NCBI GenBank assembly: GCA_027922465.2
Contig: BQMF02000237.1
Span: forward strand, 124,001-188,000
Source: Turritopsis dohrnii
Taxonomy: Eukaryota; Cnidaria; Hydrozoa; Anthoathecata; Oceaniidae
DNA length: 64,000 nt
Direction: 5' to 3'
In this document: positions 1 through 11,516 of the stretch, in pieces
Layout of the letters: each line of letters begins with the position of its first letter
Numbering within the stretch: position 1 is the stretch's first letter
Translations under genes and position numbers: made by a program
Notes under the pieces: model-generated
Databases searched by the model: none
What the model saw: the letters and a program-made list of their open reading frames with translations, nothing else
Told to the model about the DNA's origin: nothing

Positions 1-170
1 GAGAAACATCAAATATAAGTGATGTAGTAGACAGACATTCTTGATGTTGGAGCTGAGAAGGACATTACGCTGAGCTGTACTAATCCAGGGCTTAAAAAGT
101 AACACAAACCACCCGTGTACAAACGAACACTCCAGTCATTTATAAAAGAAGACAAGAATAAAAATAAAAC
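1..170 (+). repeat. Dispersed repeat, copy at left edge
   Basis: The first bases match 25195-25350 with indels, resemble 23430-23580 more weakly, and match the last 23 bases of the window (63978-64000) exactly. Shared blocks include GAGAAACATCAAA, a GAGCTGAG/GCTGAGCTGTAC segment and CAGGGCTTAAAAAG. No reading frame or terminal signature is visible, so the class is unknown. The sequence preceding the right-hand copies (CAGAAATTTGT blocks near 21560, 25030, 62210 and 63785) suggests that the full repeat is about 1 kb long and that the window starts inside it. Confidence 0.6.
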
Positions 171-1745
171 ATAACAAAAGCTTATCTCTTACAGTCACAA
201 AATATGCACGAAGAATACATTGAAAAACCAATGACGGTTTTAATGTATTTCTTGCTTACGCAGAAATCCAAATATCGGAAAATGAATGATCCGCGGTAAT
301 CATTGTGGAGAAGTAAAGAGGTATTTTGTTTGCCATTTTAGTTAATTTTTTTCCTTGATCTTTCCTTGATTTTTGAGTGTTTTTCATACTAAGTAGCAGA
401 AACTTAAAATCAACAAAACTACTTAAATGTCTGATTTATGTGTCTTGTCTGAACTTGTCTGAACTTCTTATCACAAAATAACTTTAACACAATACGCCAT
501 CAGTGTGTTTTAACACTACCTCCTCGTGTTGGCAGTAAAATACATGTGTACATTTCTATACATATATACACACTACTTCAATAAAAATACTGTTCGACGC
601 AGTGGCTTTTAAGTTTTTCGATATGGGCACTAAAAAAATTATGTACAGCTGTTAAGTTATGTTACATTTTACGAAGTCGATTACAATAATATACAATAAA
701 AGCATTAAAAAAATCTTAAAACTTTAGCATATTACGCTAATTAAGATCGACTAATTCTGATAAATATAAACTCTAAAAAGAAATAAAATAGATAAAAAAA
801 TAAATCAATGTGATTCTCAGGTAGTATACTCTATATGTTGTATATCCTTGGCACACAGGCCACGTTTTCAATGGAGGCTCGGAAATTACTTTAGCCTTAC
901 TCGGAACGATTCAATTGTGCGTGCTGACCAAATCCCAAAGTTGAGCACCAATATGGGAAATGTTGTTATTTAGACCAAACTTGGCTACAAGCACATTGTT
1001 CAAGATAAAATGTTTTAATCAGCGAGAAGTTTAATCTTCTTTTGCAAAATGATGATATTGTAAGCTAGACGGCTTCAAATTCTACGTTCGCATAAATGAA
1101 AAAATATTGTCACTTCAAAGTTTATGTTTTTATAAACATCCGTATTTCTTTCGAATTATTTGATTTTACACCAGGTGTGGAATAAAAATATGATGGAAAC
1201 CAAGCCTTATAATTCTAATTGCAGTGAAATATCACACAGGTGGAATCATTTATTTTCAGAAAATTATGATGTGATGTTATTCTTTCTTTTGGTAAGCACG
1301 TAAGCACACTCCACAGTTTAGCCTCTATAGATCAAATATTTGTAAATGTGATCTTGCGAAAATACTTTATGTAAAATATATTCTAAAATTTATGTATATA
1401 CTTAAAAAGGAAGCAAGTGAAAAAATTCACAACTTTTTCATTGTTCAATTGGAAACCTTCAAAATGACGAAAGTCAGTTTTCAAACAAGATTCGCAAAAA
1501 TGCGACTATATATTTCCTGAAAGTTTATCAATTATTGTGCGTACATTGATAACCATACGAAAAAAGTGTCATTAAATTATTACAATGGCATAACTACCAT
1601 CAACTTGAAAAAAATGAAATAAAAACAGTGTCCATACAAATCATGGTGGAATTGAACTTAATACCACAAAAAAAATTATTTTGAACTTATGAGATGAAGA
1701 TGTATGAACATCAAATGATAAGCTTAAAAAGTTACTGAGAAGTCA
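171..1745. other. Intergenic, no gene seen
   Basis: AT-rich sequence without an open frame of note. A short block at about 233-262 (TATTTCTTGCTTACGCAGAAATCC) matches the two terminal blocks of the hairpin-ended element near 24055-24136, so it is probably a fragment of that family. Nothing else is supportable. Confidence 0.5.
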
Positions 1746-1748
1746 CTA

Positions 1749-1843
1749 GGATCATCGCCAAAGATTATCAGATCAAAATGTGACTATCGCCCGTGCAGTC
1801 ACCTGGCAAGCAAGAGGTCGTGGGTTCAAGTCCCACTCGATCC
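1749..1843 (+). tRNA. tRNA-Ala(GGC)-like pseudogene or SINE head
   Basis: A perfect T-arm is present: GTGGG (1820-1824), loop TTCAAGT, CCCAC (1832-1836). It is followed by TCGATCC, the expected 3' acceptor strand. The internal promoter B-box (GGTTCAAGTCC) is intact. The anticodon loop reads CTGGCAA, giving anticodon GGC. The anticodon stem is mismatched and the 5' half (GGATC near 1749, then about 45 bases without a clear D-arm) is too long and degenerate for a working tRNA. It is best read as a tRNA pseudogene or the head of a tRNA-derived SINE. Confidence 0.45.
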
Positions 1844-1849
1844 GATAAC

Positions 1850-3570
1850 TTTGCGCTGCAAATGGAAAGGTGCATTGTGTTTAGATGTCATTAATTAATA
1901 AATGTGACTAATATTTCCCCTTTCCATAAAATTTCAGGAAAAATGTAGTTCAACAGAACACTTGTTTTTTGTAATCGGGTAAAACTTACAAAATCATACA
2001 ATCAAACTTGTATACAGGTTTACAAAAGAAGAAACGAAAATTTGGGGTAGATATATGTACTATCAAAAGCAATCAACGACCAACCTCTACTAACAAATAT
2101 TATAGCATTTCAAATTAGAAACAAAAACAGCTATTTTCAAAAAAGAGAAGGATCTAGAATGACCAATTATAAAATTAAATTTAAGTATTCAGAATAAGCA
2201 TCCCTAATTCAAAAAAATATGTTCACACACATTATTATATGATAAAAATGACCTTCATGAATAAAAATGAACATTTTGGTAGTGAAAATATACACCCATA
2301 ACCAAATCACTACATAGCTGAAAGTAGATAGTTTTTCTTTGGCTTGAAGTAATTTATAGACCGTTGTTGGAATGTGTTTTGTATTTTATTAAGTATCAAC
2401 AGTACAAAACAATGTTGTTGGATTAAATTACTATCTTGGGAAAAGCACATTCAAGCAGATCCAGTCAACAAGTTATTATGTCTTAATCATGTGTATTAAA
2501 TTATTATTTTTAGTAATTGGCTTTCTTAACTTCATTTTGCATATTATACGACATCACATTTTACTTGCATATTTTGCTACATACTCCTTGAATTAACATA
2601 ACTGGTTGTTCGCCACATAAAAAGGGTTTCCATCATGTGTTCTCAGTTGAGATACAATCTGATATATCAGGATGTAAAACAAAAATTAACCTTCAGCCTG
2701 GCTTTGAACAATGAACTTTCAACTTTTCACTGACATCACAGATTCAATGCTCTATTGTTCCAAGCATTTAATCACCATTCATCATAATATTGTTATCAAC
2801 AAAAACAAAACATCTGTGACATATCAATATTGCTTTTTTGTGTTTTTCATGCATTTAATCAAAATTTAATACAAAACTTTTCGTGCACCATTGAACTAAA
2901 ATGATTTATTTCCATTACGCACAACTTTACTGAAGACTAGCCTCTATTCTTATCTACCTTGACTAGCGCAAAGTTCAATACTGAACTGCTGCTATAAAAG
3001 TTAACAGAGAAGAAGGAGAAGCTGGAAACTTCAGATTTTAAACTTATTATTCACCCTATGGGGAAATATATAAAAATCATATTTTCATTCATTTCAAGTT
3101 TTTTTCCAAAACATGATCACCATGGCAACGTGACATCATAATAATGAAGATGAAAATGCTGACCATAAATAACTCAGATACAGCTATAATGATTATTGTT
3201 ACAGGATCTTAAATATACAGTGGCAAGTAACTATGTGTTCAACTAGAATCTCAGTTATGTACCAGTATTGCCTGGTCTACACATCACTTCTCTTACTAAT
3301 ACACAGTTATCTATCATAATATATATATTATGTCATTTCTTCTGTCCAAATCTCAGGAAGGCTGCAATAATAAAACCCAATCACTTGAATATTTCCGAAA
3401 CAATTTTATAGTCAGGATCCATTGGCAGCGAGAAAGGTGTAAAAAGGAAGAAAATTAATCTGGTAATACTTAAAATTCATACCATAGATAACAAGAGACA
3501 CCATCTTTATTAAAAGTGACTACTCTAACTGTTTAGTTCTTGTGACCAACACAAGTTGGTTTCTTTGCCT
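1850..3570. other. Intergenic with one repeat segment
   Basis: No coding sequence is seen. The segment at about 2925-3070 (GAAGACTAGCCTCTATTCTTA, then TATAAAAGTTAACAGAGAAGAAGG and CCCTATGGGGAAATATAT) is the reverse complement, with divergence, of 33300-33445. It therefore belongs to a dispersed family of unknown class. Confidence 0.45.
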
Positions 3571-3576
3571 GATTAA

Positions 3577-4444
3577 GGATAGTCTCTAACCTATTTGCTC
3601 AAAAAAAATATTTTTTAGCGTTTCCTATGTAATTTTCATTATAGATTAAGTTTCTGGAGTCAAAAATTTAAATTTAGAAGCACTTTTTCCAAAAAACGCG
3701 TTTTTGTATTCTACTCAACATTTTTTAAATAAATATCTTTTGTTCAAAACATGTCATCTTTTGCGAAGATTCAATAAACGTTGCTGTTCTTTATTCGTAT
3801 TTTTCTTTCCATCATACGTCATTCGCTAATTTCTATTCATATAATATTATATATGTAAACACGTTTGATCTTTGAAAAAACTTAAATCATCGATATCTCG
3901 ACAATGGTTTTTTCGCTGTTATCCTGACTTTGCTGAGCTCCAAGTCCCCTACACATTAATTGATGTCGACAGAATGACGTTTATTCGAACCAATGGGATC
4001 TTAAGAAAAAAACCTTGCCTCACTTTTGTCTAATTTTCAGTAACAGCTGAGAAATTTATGAATAAGGGAGACAGACCATGCGTAAATACGGGCGTATGTA
4101 TATGAACAATGATTAAACGATGATTGTGAAAGATCTATGGGTTTTAATGAAAAAGTGTTTTGGTTTTGTTAAGGTTTTGTTAGCGATAAGATGAGGACCA
4201 CGTAGATATAACTTTCACAAGAAAGGGATGAGGCTGAGGGGACTTGGAGCTCGAATAGCGCGGGAAAAGTCAAATTCGTTCAATAATTTTTTCTTTTTTG
4301 GAGTTTATTTTTTATTAAAATTAATGTGATACATCGATAGAGAATTTATTTAGCTTTCAGAAAATGTATACTCTTATAGGGGAAAAAATGAAAGTATCTG
4401 AGATCATAAAAACTGAACATGTGTTTAGAGGTTAGAGACTATCC
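3577..4444. mobile_element. TTAA-flanked non-autonomous DNA transposon
   Basis: The left end GGATAGTCTCTAACC (3577-3591) and right end GGTTAGAGACTATCC (4430-4444) are perfect 15-bp inverted repeats, each flanked outside by TTAA (3573-3576 and 4445-4448). TTAA target duplication is typical of piggyBac-like and some other cut-and-paste families. The 868-bp body has no transposase frame, so it is non-autonomous. It lies just downstream of the last Y-box exon. Confidence 0.8.
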
Positions 4445-4599
4445 TTAATGATAACATGTGATTATGCCAAAATACATTTCACTTTCTCACTGGGATCTCT
4501 GATTTACAATCTCAAGTAAAGGAACTTCAAAATTAATGACTGCTTTATAATGATCTCAGCATCTGATGATGAATAAGGAAAATACAGATAATACACAAC

Positions 4600-7306
4600 T
4601 CACCTTGATTGTTTCCCTCTGCGATATCTTAGTCGTCTTTCAGGTACATCTTTACTACCTCGCACTGGTTTACCATTTGGTCCAGTTACAAAAGCTGCTT
4701 GTAATCCCTTTTCGCCTTCAATCACGTCAAACTCTACCATTTCATTTTTCTCAAGGCTAGGGAAACACTTTCTTCGATTGTACCGATAAACTGCAGTTTG
4801 ATGAACAAATACATCATCTTTGATATCATCCCTGTTGATAAAGCCATATCGTTTGCGGACATTGAAGCACTTAACAATGCCAGTGATCCGGCTTTCTAAA
4901 CAAATAACTTAAATTTAAAGATTTGGTCAGGCCACAAGATTGAATGTTTGGTTACTGCTACAGGGAGGGGAAATACTTTATTTCAATGGTGTTCAAACAA
5001 GGTAGGCATGTAAAATAATAAACTGACAATAAACTGACTATTAACAAATTGAAAAGCAGCGTTCACTTTTACTTGGTGGAAATGTTAAAAGTTCCTTATG
5101 TGTGAATGTATTATTACATTCTATGCTTATAATATTTCTACAAATTTCATCTTATTTTGATGGTTAATCATTATAAATTCTCTCATAGCAAATTGAATTC
5201 AATCATGATCTTTCATCTTAAGGGTGTGCACTGATCATTTCTTCATTGATTTAAAAGATGTATATATTATAATTATACATATATACAATGCAGTTAAGGA
5301 CAATCCCAAGCAGACCTGTTTCTCTGCGTGAACTCCGTTGTCTGTCAGGTGAATGTTGACTGCCTTGTACTGGTTGACCACAAGGTCCAGTGACATTATA
5401 TGCATTCAATCCTTTTCGACTTTCATTCACTCGAAATTCAACAATTTCATTATCACCAAGACTAGGGAGATGCTTATTCAGATTGTTGCAAATAATTGCA
5501 GTATGATGAACGAATACATCATCTTTGACATCATGACTGTGGATAAAGCCAAAGCCATTGCGGACATTGAACCACTTAACAGTGCCAGTATACTTGGTTC
5601 CTAAATGAAAACTTAAATCTAAAGATTAAGTCAGACAACAAGATGGAAAGCCAGCTTGAATAAAATACCAATAATGAACTATATATCTAAACAAATACAA
5701 GTAAGTGGATTGCAGCATGCTTGTGTCTGCAGTGGCAATCCCTAAGAATGATAAGAAATCACCGCAGAAACACAGCTGACAAAAACAAACTACATAACAA
5801 GCAAAGTAAGCAACTGATTGGCTGGAGATTATCTTGCAGAAAACAAGGGAACAAAACCTTTATAACAGTTCATAAGTTGTTTAAGCTTTATTGATAGTTT
5901 CAGTTCCTTTCAAGGGAGCTGTCCCTACCCAAACTACCACAACATCAATGTCCTAAGCCACCCATCCAACAACTCATTACTTTTTGAAAAACAAATTATA
6001 ATACATAGTAGATGCTGACAGAAAACCTTTCCACTGCAATATAATTTCAACCAGTGGAATAAATTGTTATACTATTATACAGTAAAAATTTATGCCTGCA
6101 AATGGTATATATATACAAAAAGTTATTGAAAGTTAAAATCTGACAAAGGAAATTTAATTTGCAACAAAAGGAATATCAGAATTAAAGCTCATCCAAAAGC
6201 CAAATGTCAACTTTGTTTTTGTTGAGTTTGGGTAAAGATGGTTGCCCTGAAACAAAGAGACTTTATACTTATACTAAAATCATTTGCAACTTGACTATAA
6301 GTGTAAGTGTAATTTAATGTTACGTAATTAGAAAGAATTAAGACTTGCTGCCTACTTAAAGGATTTATAATGATGATCCCAGAAAATGAAATTTCCTTCT
6401 GCAATACAGTGCCTCATCAAAGAACCCTTCCTTGGATTTGTGCAAAACATTACCATAAAAGTTTGACTTGTGAGTTTTCACACAGACACACAGACTTTCA
6501 AATGTTTACATGCTTTTTAAATTTAAAGTTATATAATGTAAAAGTTTTTTAAAAATTTTCCAAGGACTTTTCCCTCAAGTATCAGGGTGGTTAACAAATT
6601 TCTGAAACAAAAATCCAGCTTTTTTATCAAATTTGAGGCAATTTCCTAGCCTTGAAGTGTTGAAAATGGCACTAAATTCAAGCCTTCAGGCAAACAAAGG
6701 TACATAAATCCAGCCCTTATCATAGTAGCATAAGCCAGCTTAAATGTCAATTTGATGCTCTTTGACAAAGGTATTTGATCACACATTCTCACTGTGAGAA
6801 ATACAACAAAACAATTTTGAAAATTATAAAAAGATCCTCAAAAACGTATACAAGAACATTTTCATAAATTGATAATATATCCTTAACTCAACAAAATAAT
6901 TCAAGAAGATTAATGCTCTGAAAGTAAAAAAAAACATTGTGCACGAAAATTAAAAATCCAGCTTTTCCAGCCCTTTTAGCTTGGAAAAGGGACCTTTTCC
7001 CAGCTTTTCCAGCCCATTTCTCAAAAACAAGCTTTTTTCCAGCTTTTCCAGCTTTCCCAGCTTTTCCAGCCTTGTTAACCACCCTGAGTATGCACCATAA
7101 TTGTTATTGGTATTTTCTATTAACATACTAATTATGGTTTTAATGATCCCTTACTAACTTATTGTTTAATTGGTAAAGTAAGTGTTTCCAGCATAACAAA
7201 CAACTGTAAAGAAACTGTGATTACTCCACTGTTGAAAATCTACTTTACAAATAAAAACAAAACAAGCTATTTTCAAATCATTTGTAATACCTAGGACTTC
7301 AGACAT
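4600..7306 (-). CDS. Y-box-like protein with two cold-shock domains
   Basis: This is a putative nucleic-acid-binding protein of the Y-box/cold-shock family, which binds single-stranded RNA or DNA in mRNA packaging and translational control. The gene reads as join of 7306-7291, 5600-5316 and 4895-4600 on the minus strand. It totals 597 bases, 198 residues plus TGA, with a GT donor and AG acceptor at each junction. Exon 1 encodes only MSEVL plus one base, and its ATG is the first in frame. Exon 2 is a full cold-shock domain with [14 protein letters not shown] (RNP1) and [13 protein letters not shown] (RNP2). Exon 3 is a second domain with [14 protein letters not shown] and [13 protein letters not shown], where the usual Trp is Cys. 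Exon 2 is phase 1 at both ends, so skipping it keeps frame: tandem or alternative use are both possible. The final AAGGTGAGT could instead be a donor to a further exon that I cannot find. The usual Arg-rich tail is nearly absent ([12 protein letters not shown]). An intact gene is likely, but expression is unproven. Confidence 0.8.
6583..7086. mobile_element. hAT-like MITE in Y-box intron 1
   Basis: Inverted ends CAGGGTGGTTAACAA (from 6583) and TTGTTAACCACCCTG (to 7086) are flanked by a 5-bp duplication AGTAT (6578-6582 and 7087-7091). The CAGGG start is hAT-like. The 5-bp duplication, rather than the usual 8 bp, recurs in two other elements here (14861 and 55729). The right half (6958-7070) is a degenerate CCAGCTTTT tandem array. 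It lies inside intron 1 of the minus-strand Y-box gene. Confidence 0.75.
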
Positions 7307-7476
7307 GTTGGTAAAGGCCGCCTCTGAGTGCACCCACGATGTCAAGATGGAAGCATTGATGGCATACAAGATCTTACTTTTCCAGGAAACTCATTCGTGT
7401 CCAGTGCTGGCTAAAATTCCTCTAAAACTACATTACTCGGTTACCGTTTGTTTCATATAATTTGTGGGTGCAGCGC

Positions 7477-7536
7477 TGTGTATTGTGTTGTTTGTTGTTT
7501 TACTTAGAAGAAAAACAACAAACAACACAATACACA
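7477..7536. repeat. 25-bp perfect hairpin upstream of Y-box gene
   Basis: The arm 7477-7501 (TGTGTATTGTGTTGTTTGTT and onward) and the arm 7512-7536 are exact reverse complements separated by 10 bases. It sits about 170 bases upstream of the Y-box start codon, in the promoter or 5' UTR. It could be a structured 5' UTR element, a small-RNA hairpin or a tiny foldback insertion; I cannot choose between these. Confidence 0.7.
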
Positions 7537-7539
7537 CCA

Positions 7540-8640
7540 TCGCATACGATATTCTAGAATGATGAAGGAAGAAGCAAACACTGTGGGTATAATATCGTCA
7601 TGCAGATCATTCTGAATGATCTCTAATCTAATTTTTGAAGTTTATTCTAAATATCATGAAATAGATGAGTTTCTTAGTGACGTAATGTTTATAAACACCA
7701 GTGTTCTTTGCTCGATAATTACGGTATATTGCAACATAGAATATCATTAATCAAGTCATTTTCCTGTGAGTATGCGCACGCAGCCTCGCAGGAAATAAAA
7801 GTCTCTTTATACACTTCAAAATGTTGTCACTTTATTTGGTTCTCTGGAGTCCCCTTAAAGACAATCGACATTAGAAAGTTTCAATACACATTAGCCACTT
7901 CCTATCTATTTTCATACATTGTATTTGATTTTTAGTATGTACAAGGTATAAAAGTGTAATTAACATTGGAAACTCGTCTATAAACCAGCAATAGACTCTA
8001 TAAACGAATCAGACAATTATAGTGCGTTCACTATAACTTGGATAATGTCCTTTTGCACGATCTGGTGGAAATTGAGCGTCAATCCCCACAACACTTAAAA
8101 GTCATTGATCGTCTTTTGTCTTGATAAGGGTAGAAAAAGAATTTTTAAACTTTTAATAAGCGTTCTGTTTCATTACTTTAACGTGTCTGATAAAAATCAT
8201 TTAACGATTATCCAAGTTAGAGTGAACGCACTATATAAAATAGTTATGTATTCGAGGAAGTCGTTCTCTGGACAAACCGCCACCGCCGGAGAAGGTTCAG
8301 CCAGTGGACGATTTCTCTATTATATACGATTTTGCTAGGTGTGTTTGATGATTTTGTTTGAAATCCTTGACTCAATCAGCCTTTTGCCTCCACTTATTTT
8401 GTGATTTAACCTGACTCAATTTGTGTTTCGCTTTGACTCAATGTCGTATGTTTGTTTGTTTTTGGGTTTTTTTAACTCAACCTGCGCAACATTTATCTCC
8501 GTGCTATTTTATTTCGATACACAATATAGTAGAGGCCTTTCTCATAGAAATTAGTTTTGAATCTATTTTATCTATTTTTTTAAAAATTTATATATAATAT
8601 ACATATCCGAATTTGTAATTTTTTAGTACCTTTCTGAAAT
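7540..8640. other. Intergenic with a small MITE
   Basis: Apart from the MITE at 8021-8232, this stretch shows no conserved coding sequence. Open frames here are short and lack any recognisable domain. Confidence 0.4.
8021..8232. mobile_element. Small MITE with AGTGCGTTCACT ends
   Basis: AGTGCGTTCACTATAACTTG from 8021 is matched on the opposite strand by the block ending at 8232 (rc AGTGCGTTCACTCTAACTTG), extending to GGATAAT with one mismatch. The outside bases are AT on both sides, compatible with a TA-type (Tc1/mariner) target. It has no coding capacity at 212 bp. Confidence 0.7.
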
Positions 8641-8652
8641 ATATACTTTTAA

Positions 8653-9869
8653 GGGGGTGTTTATATGGAAGCGAGCTGGCCCGGTTAAACGGGCTGGCTC
8701 ACTTAGCCGAGATCTCACTTTACATTAAGAAATATATGTTTTTATTCGAATGTGTTTATATGAAAACCGAGCTAGCCCGCCTAAGCGAGATCTCGGTTTA
8801 ATTTGCCGAGATCTCGCTTCAGTGGGATGAAAATTTTCCATATAAACATCCACAACCGGACTAGCCCGGCTGAGCGGGCTAATTTCATAGCATGCGCATA
8901 CTATTTGATAAACAAACAAGAGCCAGATGGCGCAAAACGGTAGCAGCAAAAGTACTTGCCACAAGAATACTTTCAAATTTGAAATTTTACTTAAAGTTCT
9001 TAAACGTTCTGTAAACGTTATTTCTTGAGATATCTTACTGGTGGAAAACAGGCATAAACGATATTATAATGTTTAAAATTACTAACTCGTGTAAATAGGG
9101 TCTAATCGCAACACACCAGCAATTTAATTTATTAGCATAGACAAAAGAATTATACATGCATGAGCTGTTTATAACGTACGTTTTTTTTATAAGAGCTTAT
9201 GTAAAAAAAAAACGCGTTTTTTCGAAAGAAAATGTATGTTTTGAATTATAATTTTTTGAAACCGAAAATGAATTCAAACAGATAACTGCCTTTTTTTAAC
9301 TCGATTTTTGAAAACCTTGATGTTCAAAGACAGAACAGATAGCTAACAAACGTAGAAAGTAATAAGAAAGTCTGATCTGTGCTTTACTGACACGAAAAAC
9401 ATATATATCTATTTTCAAGTGCCAAAGTTCATTGATTCAGTACCATAAAAGTAACTAAAAGTCCCAGTTTTATGTAGACCTATTTGATTAATATCCATTC
9501 CTTCATCAATTAAGTGATAAAATATCAAAGAAAACGTATTTTAAATGTATGTGATTGAAAACCTTCGAAAATTCAAAAGGCTGCGTTCGTTCATTAGAAT
9601 GTATATTGAGTTTTTAGTGGGGACTCGCATACTCTAAATCGTAGGCTAAAAACTGCCGTTTCGGCCGGAGTAGTAGTAGTAGTAGTAGTATTAGTATTAG
9701 TAGTAGTAGGAGTCCAAGGGTGTTTTAATACGGTTATTCGCTTACGCTGCTACCGTAAAAAATACAAAGGTGAGCCAGCCCGCTTCCATATAAAGGCGAG
9801 ATGAAATTGTCTCGGCTAAGTGAGCCAGCCCGGCTAACCGGGACAGCTCACCTCCATATAAACACCCCC
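8653..9869. mobile_element. Foldback element, GGGGGTGTTTATATGGA ends
   Basis: GGGGGTGTTTATATGGA begins at 8653 and its complement ends at 9869. The subterminal modules are GC-rich palindromes (GCCCGGTTAAACGGGC, CCGAGATCTCGG, TAGCCCGGCTGAGCGGGCTA), repeated in both arms, so each end can fold on itself as well as with the other. The outside sequence is TTAA on the left and TAAG on the right, so no clean target duplication is proven. A TAG trinucleotide array lies inside the right half. No transposase frame is present. Confidence 0.7.
9668..9709 (+). repeat. (TAG)n microsatellite
   Basis: An interrupted run of TAG triplets, with two TTAGTA interruptions, lies inside the foldback element. Confidence 0.85.
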
Positions 9870-10017
9870 TAAGATTTCTATTATAAAAAATAGTTTGAAA
9901 CTCCTTAATCAGTTTTAAAAACAACAATGGAGAGCAGGGAATCGATTTGATGAATTTGATCTTATACAAAAGGATAAAAGGATAAAGGTAATCTCCTGTG
10001 TCTGATAACTTTATCGG

Positions 10018-10175
10018 TGAAAAAAAGTCGGCAAAAACTGACTAAATTTTGGCTAAGTCACTACTAATATTTTTTACCGACTAAAATGTTTGCCGACTTT
10101 TTTTTACCGACCAAACTTTTTTGCCGACTTTTTTTTTTTTACGACTTAACTTTTTTACCGATTTTTTTTTTTTTT
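10018..10175. repeat. Degenerate TTTTACCGAC/GCCGACTTTT array
   Basis: At least six spaced copies of a GTCGG/CCGAC core separated by T-rich runs occur here. A shorter set is found at 17213-17246. They form the subterminal part of the inverted ends described for 10007-17258. Confidence 0.7.
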
Positions 10176-10184
10176 TTTATTTTT

Positions 10185-10250
10185 GATCAGCGCAGTAGCA
10201 GCTGATCTTTCATTAGCGTTTGTCCGTCCGTCCGTTATTCCAGAATTTTT
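10185..10250 (+). repeat. GATCAGC...GCTGATC hairpin repeat
   Basis: GATCAGC at 10185 pairs with GCTGATC about 10 bases further on and is followed by TTTCATT and a TCCG/GTCCGTCC run. The same arrangement occurs at 60518-60580 (GGTCAGC, GCTGATC, TTTCATT, CAGTCCGTGTGTG). The arrangement suggests a shared element end, of unknown class. Confidence 0.5.
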
Positions 10251-10985
10251 GTCCACAGTCCTAGCCTGGATTCCCGCTTACACTAGTGTAGAGGCTTTCA
10301 CTCGACCGTGGTTTGTTAATTAGCAATATACTGAAAGATATGTAAGGCAATTTATTTGCTGTCAGTGCGTCCTGGAATGTACTAAATCGCTGCACCAGAT
10401 TGAAAATTCTCAGATACTTTTGATTCTCAGATGCTGTTGATACCGCTATTAATTAATTAATTACAGTTACGGTTACGGAAAATGGCGGATGTACGCTGAT
10501 TATTCGCTCCGGAAATCCTGATACAGAATTGGCTCAATACTTAAGAAATTTTTTCACCGAAGGAGTGAAGATAAAATTGAAAAGAATTGGGAACGGCTGA
10601 GGAATCTTTGTAGAAGCAAACGAGCTCTTAAGTTTCGACCAAAGGTGAGGTAGGAGAAATTGGGCCTTAAATTTGGTCGGAAAAATTCAGACTCTTGAAC
10701 TTCTACTTTTCCCAGCGTTTAGTGCAAGTATTAAATCTACCGTAATCAAAGGCTGAAAAAGAAGAAAAAGGAAAGACAATCTTGTTCAAAGGAATTTATT
10801 TTTTTAACACATTATCATTTATTCATCCTGTCGGCCGTCTATCGACGTTTTCAACGTTTATCCTCCTTCATTCATGTCATTCATGTCCCGGAAACAAGAA
10901 GGCAGTCTGTGAAGAGAATTTTGAATCAAATGGCAAAAATGACTTTAATGTCGCAAACATCAAATCGACCAGATCTGCAATGTAA

Positions 10986-11516
10986 CATTGTGATCGAAAA
11001 CTAGGATCAAAAAGTGGAAAAACTAATCATGAAAGAAAATGTAAACTGAAAAATTTGCAAAAACGTGAAACCAATCCATTGACGTCAACGGTGGAAAAGA
11101 CAGATGCAGTGGCTTCTCCACGACGAACGATTACCAAAACATGTATAGTACACGACAACTTGACGAGAGAATACCCCGTTGAGCCACCAGATCCCAAACC
11201 ACCATTCATTCCATCGTATATGTGGGGAAAATATGACCAAATGAAATTTGAGGAAATGATAAATATTGCATATGAAACGATAGTATATTGGCGTAAAAAT
11301 ATCTTCATGTTACCCACGGGTAACGCTGGAAAATGGTTCATTGACGAGCACACCAGATTGTTAAATGAATGGTTGAATGATTCGCCATTAAAAAGTATTG
11401 TTTTCAAAGCTATAATGGTCATGCCGAGTCTACTGCTTCAAAAACCATCAAAAGACAGTAAGGCACGTGATCACCTGAAGGCTCTAGAGAGAAGGCGAGC
11501 ACTTTGGGAAGAATGA
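10986..11516 (+). pseudogene. N-terminal part of retrotransposon protein, cut by TGA
   Basis: The frame opens after TAA at 10983. It starts with a C-X12-H-X3-C pattern (CDRKLGSKSG...NHERKC), likely a remnant zinc finger of the kind found at the N-terminus of R2-like proteins. It continues through a basic, Pro-containing linker to LERRRALWEE and then TGA at 11514-11516. The same frame runs on without another stop as NIIQLLDEGTTIQ... into the reverse transcriptase. The stop therefore looks like a point mutation in one long ORF, not a true boundary. There is no ATG near the 5' end; the first codons used are uncertain. Confidence 0.7.

Noticed and set aside
6888..7131. Gly-Lys-Ala or Phe-Pro-Ala rich repetitive frames on both strands
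   Set aside because: They are translations of the CCAGCTTTT tandem array inside the hAT-like MITE at 6583-7086, not proteins.
10185..10207. GATCAGC...GCTGATC as a regulatory operator
   Set aside because: The same hairpin plus flanking TTTCATT recurs at 60518, so it is better explained as part of a dispersed repeat.
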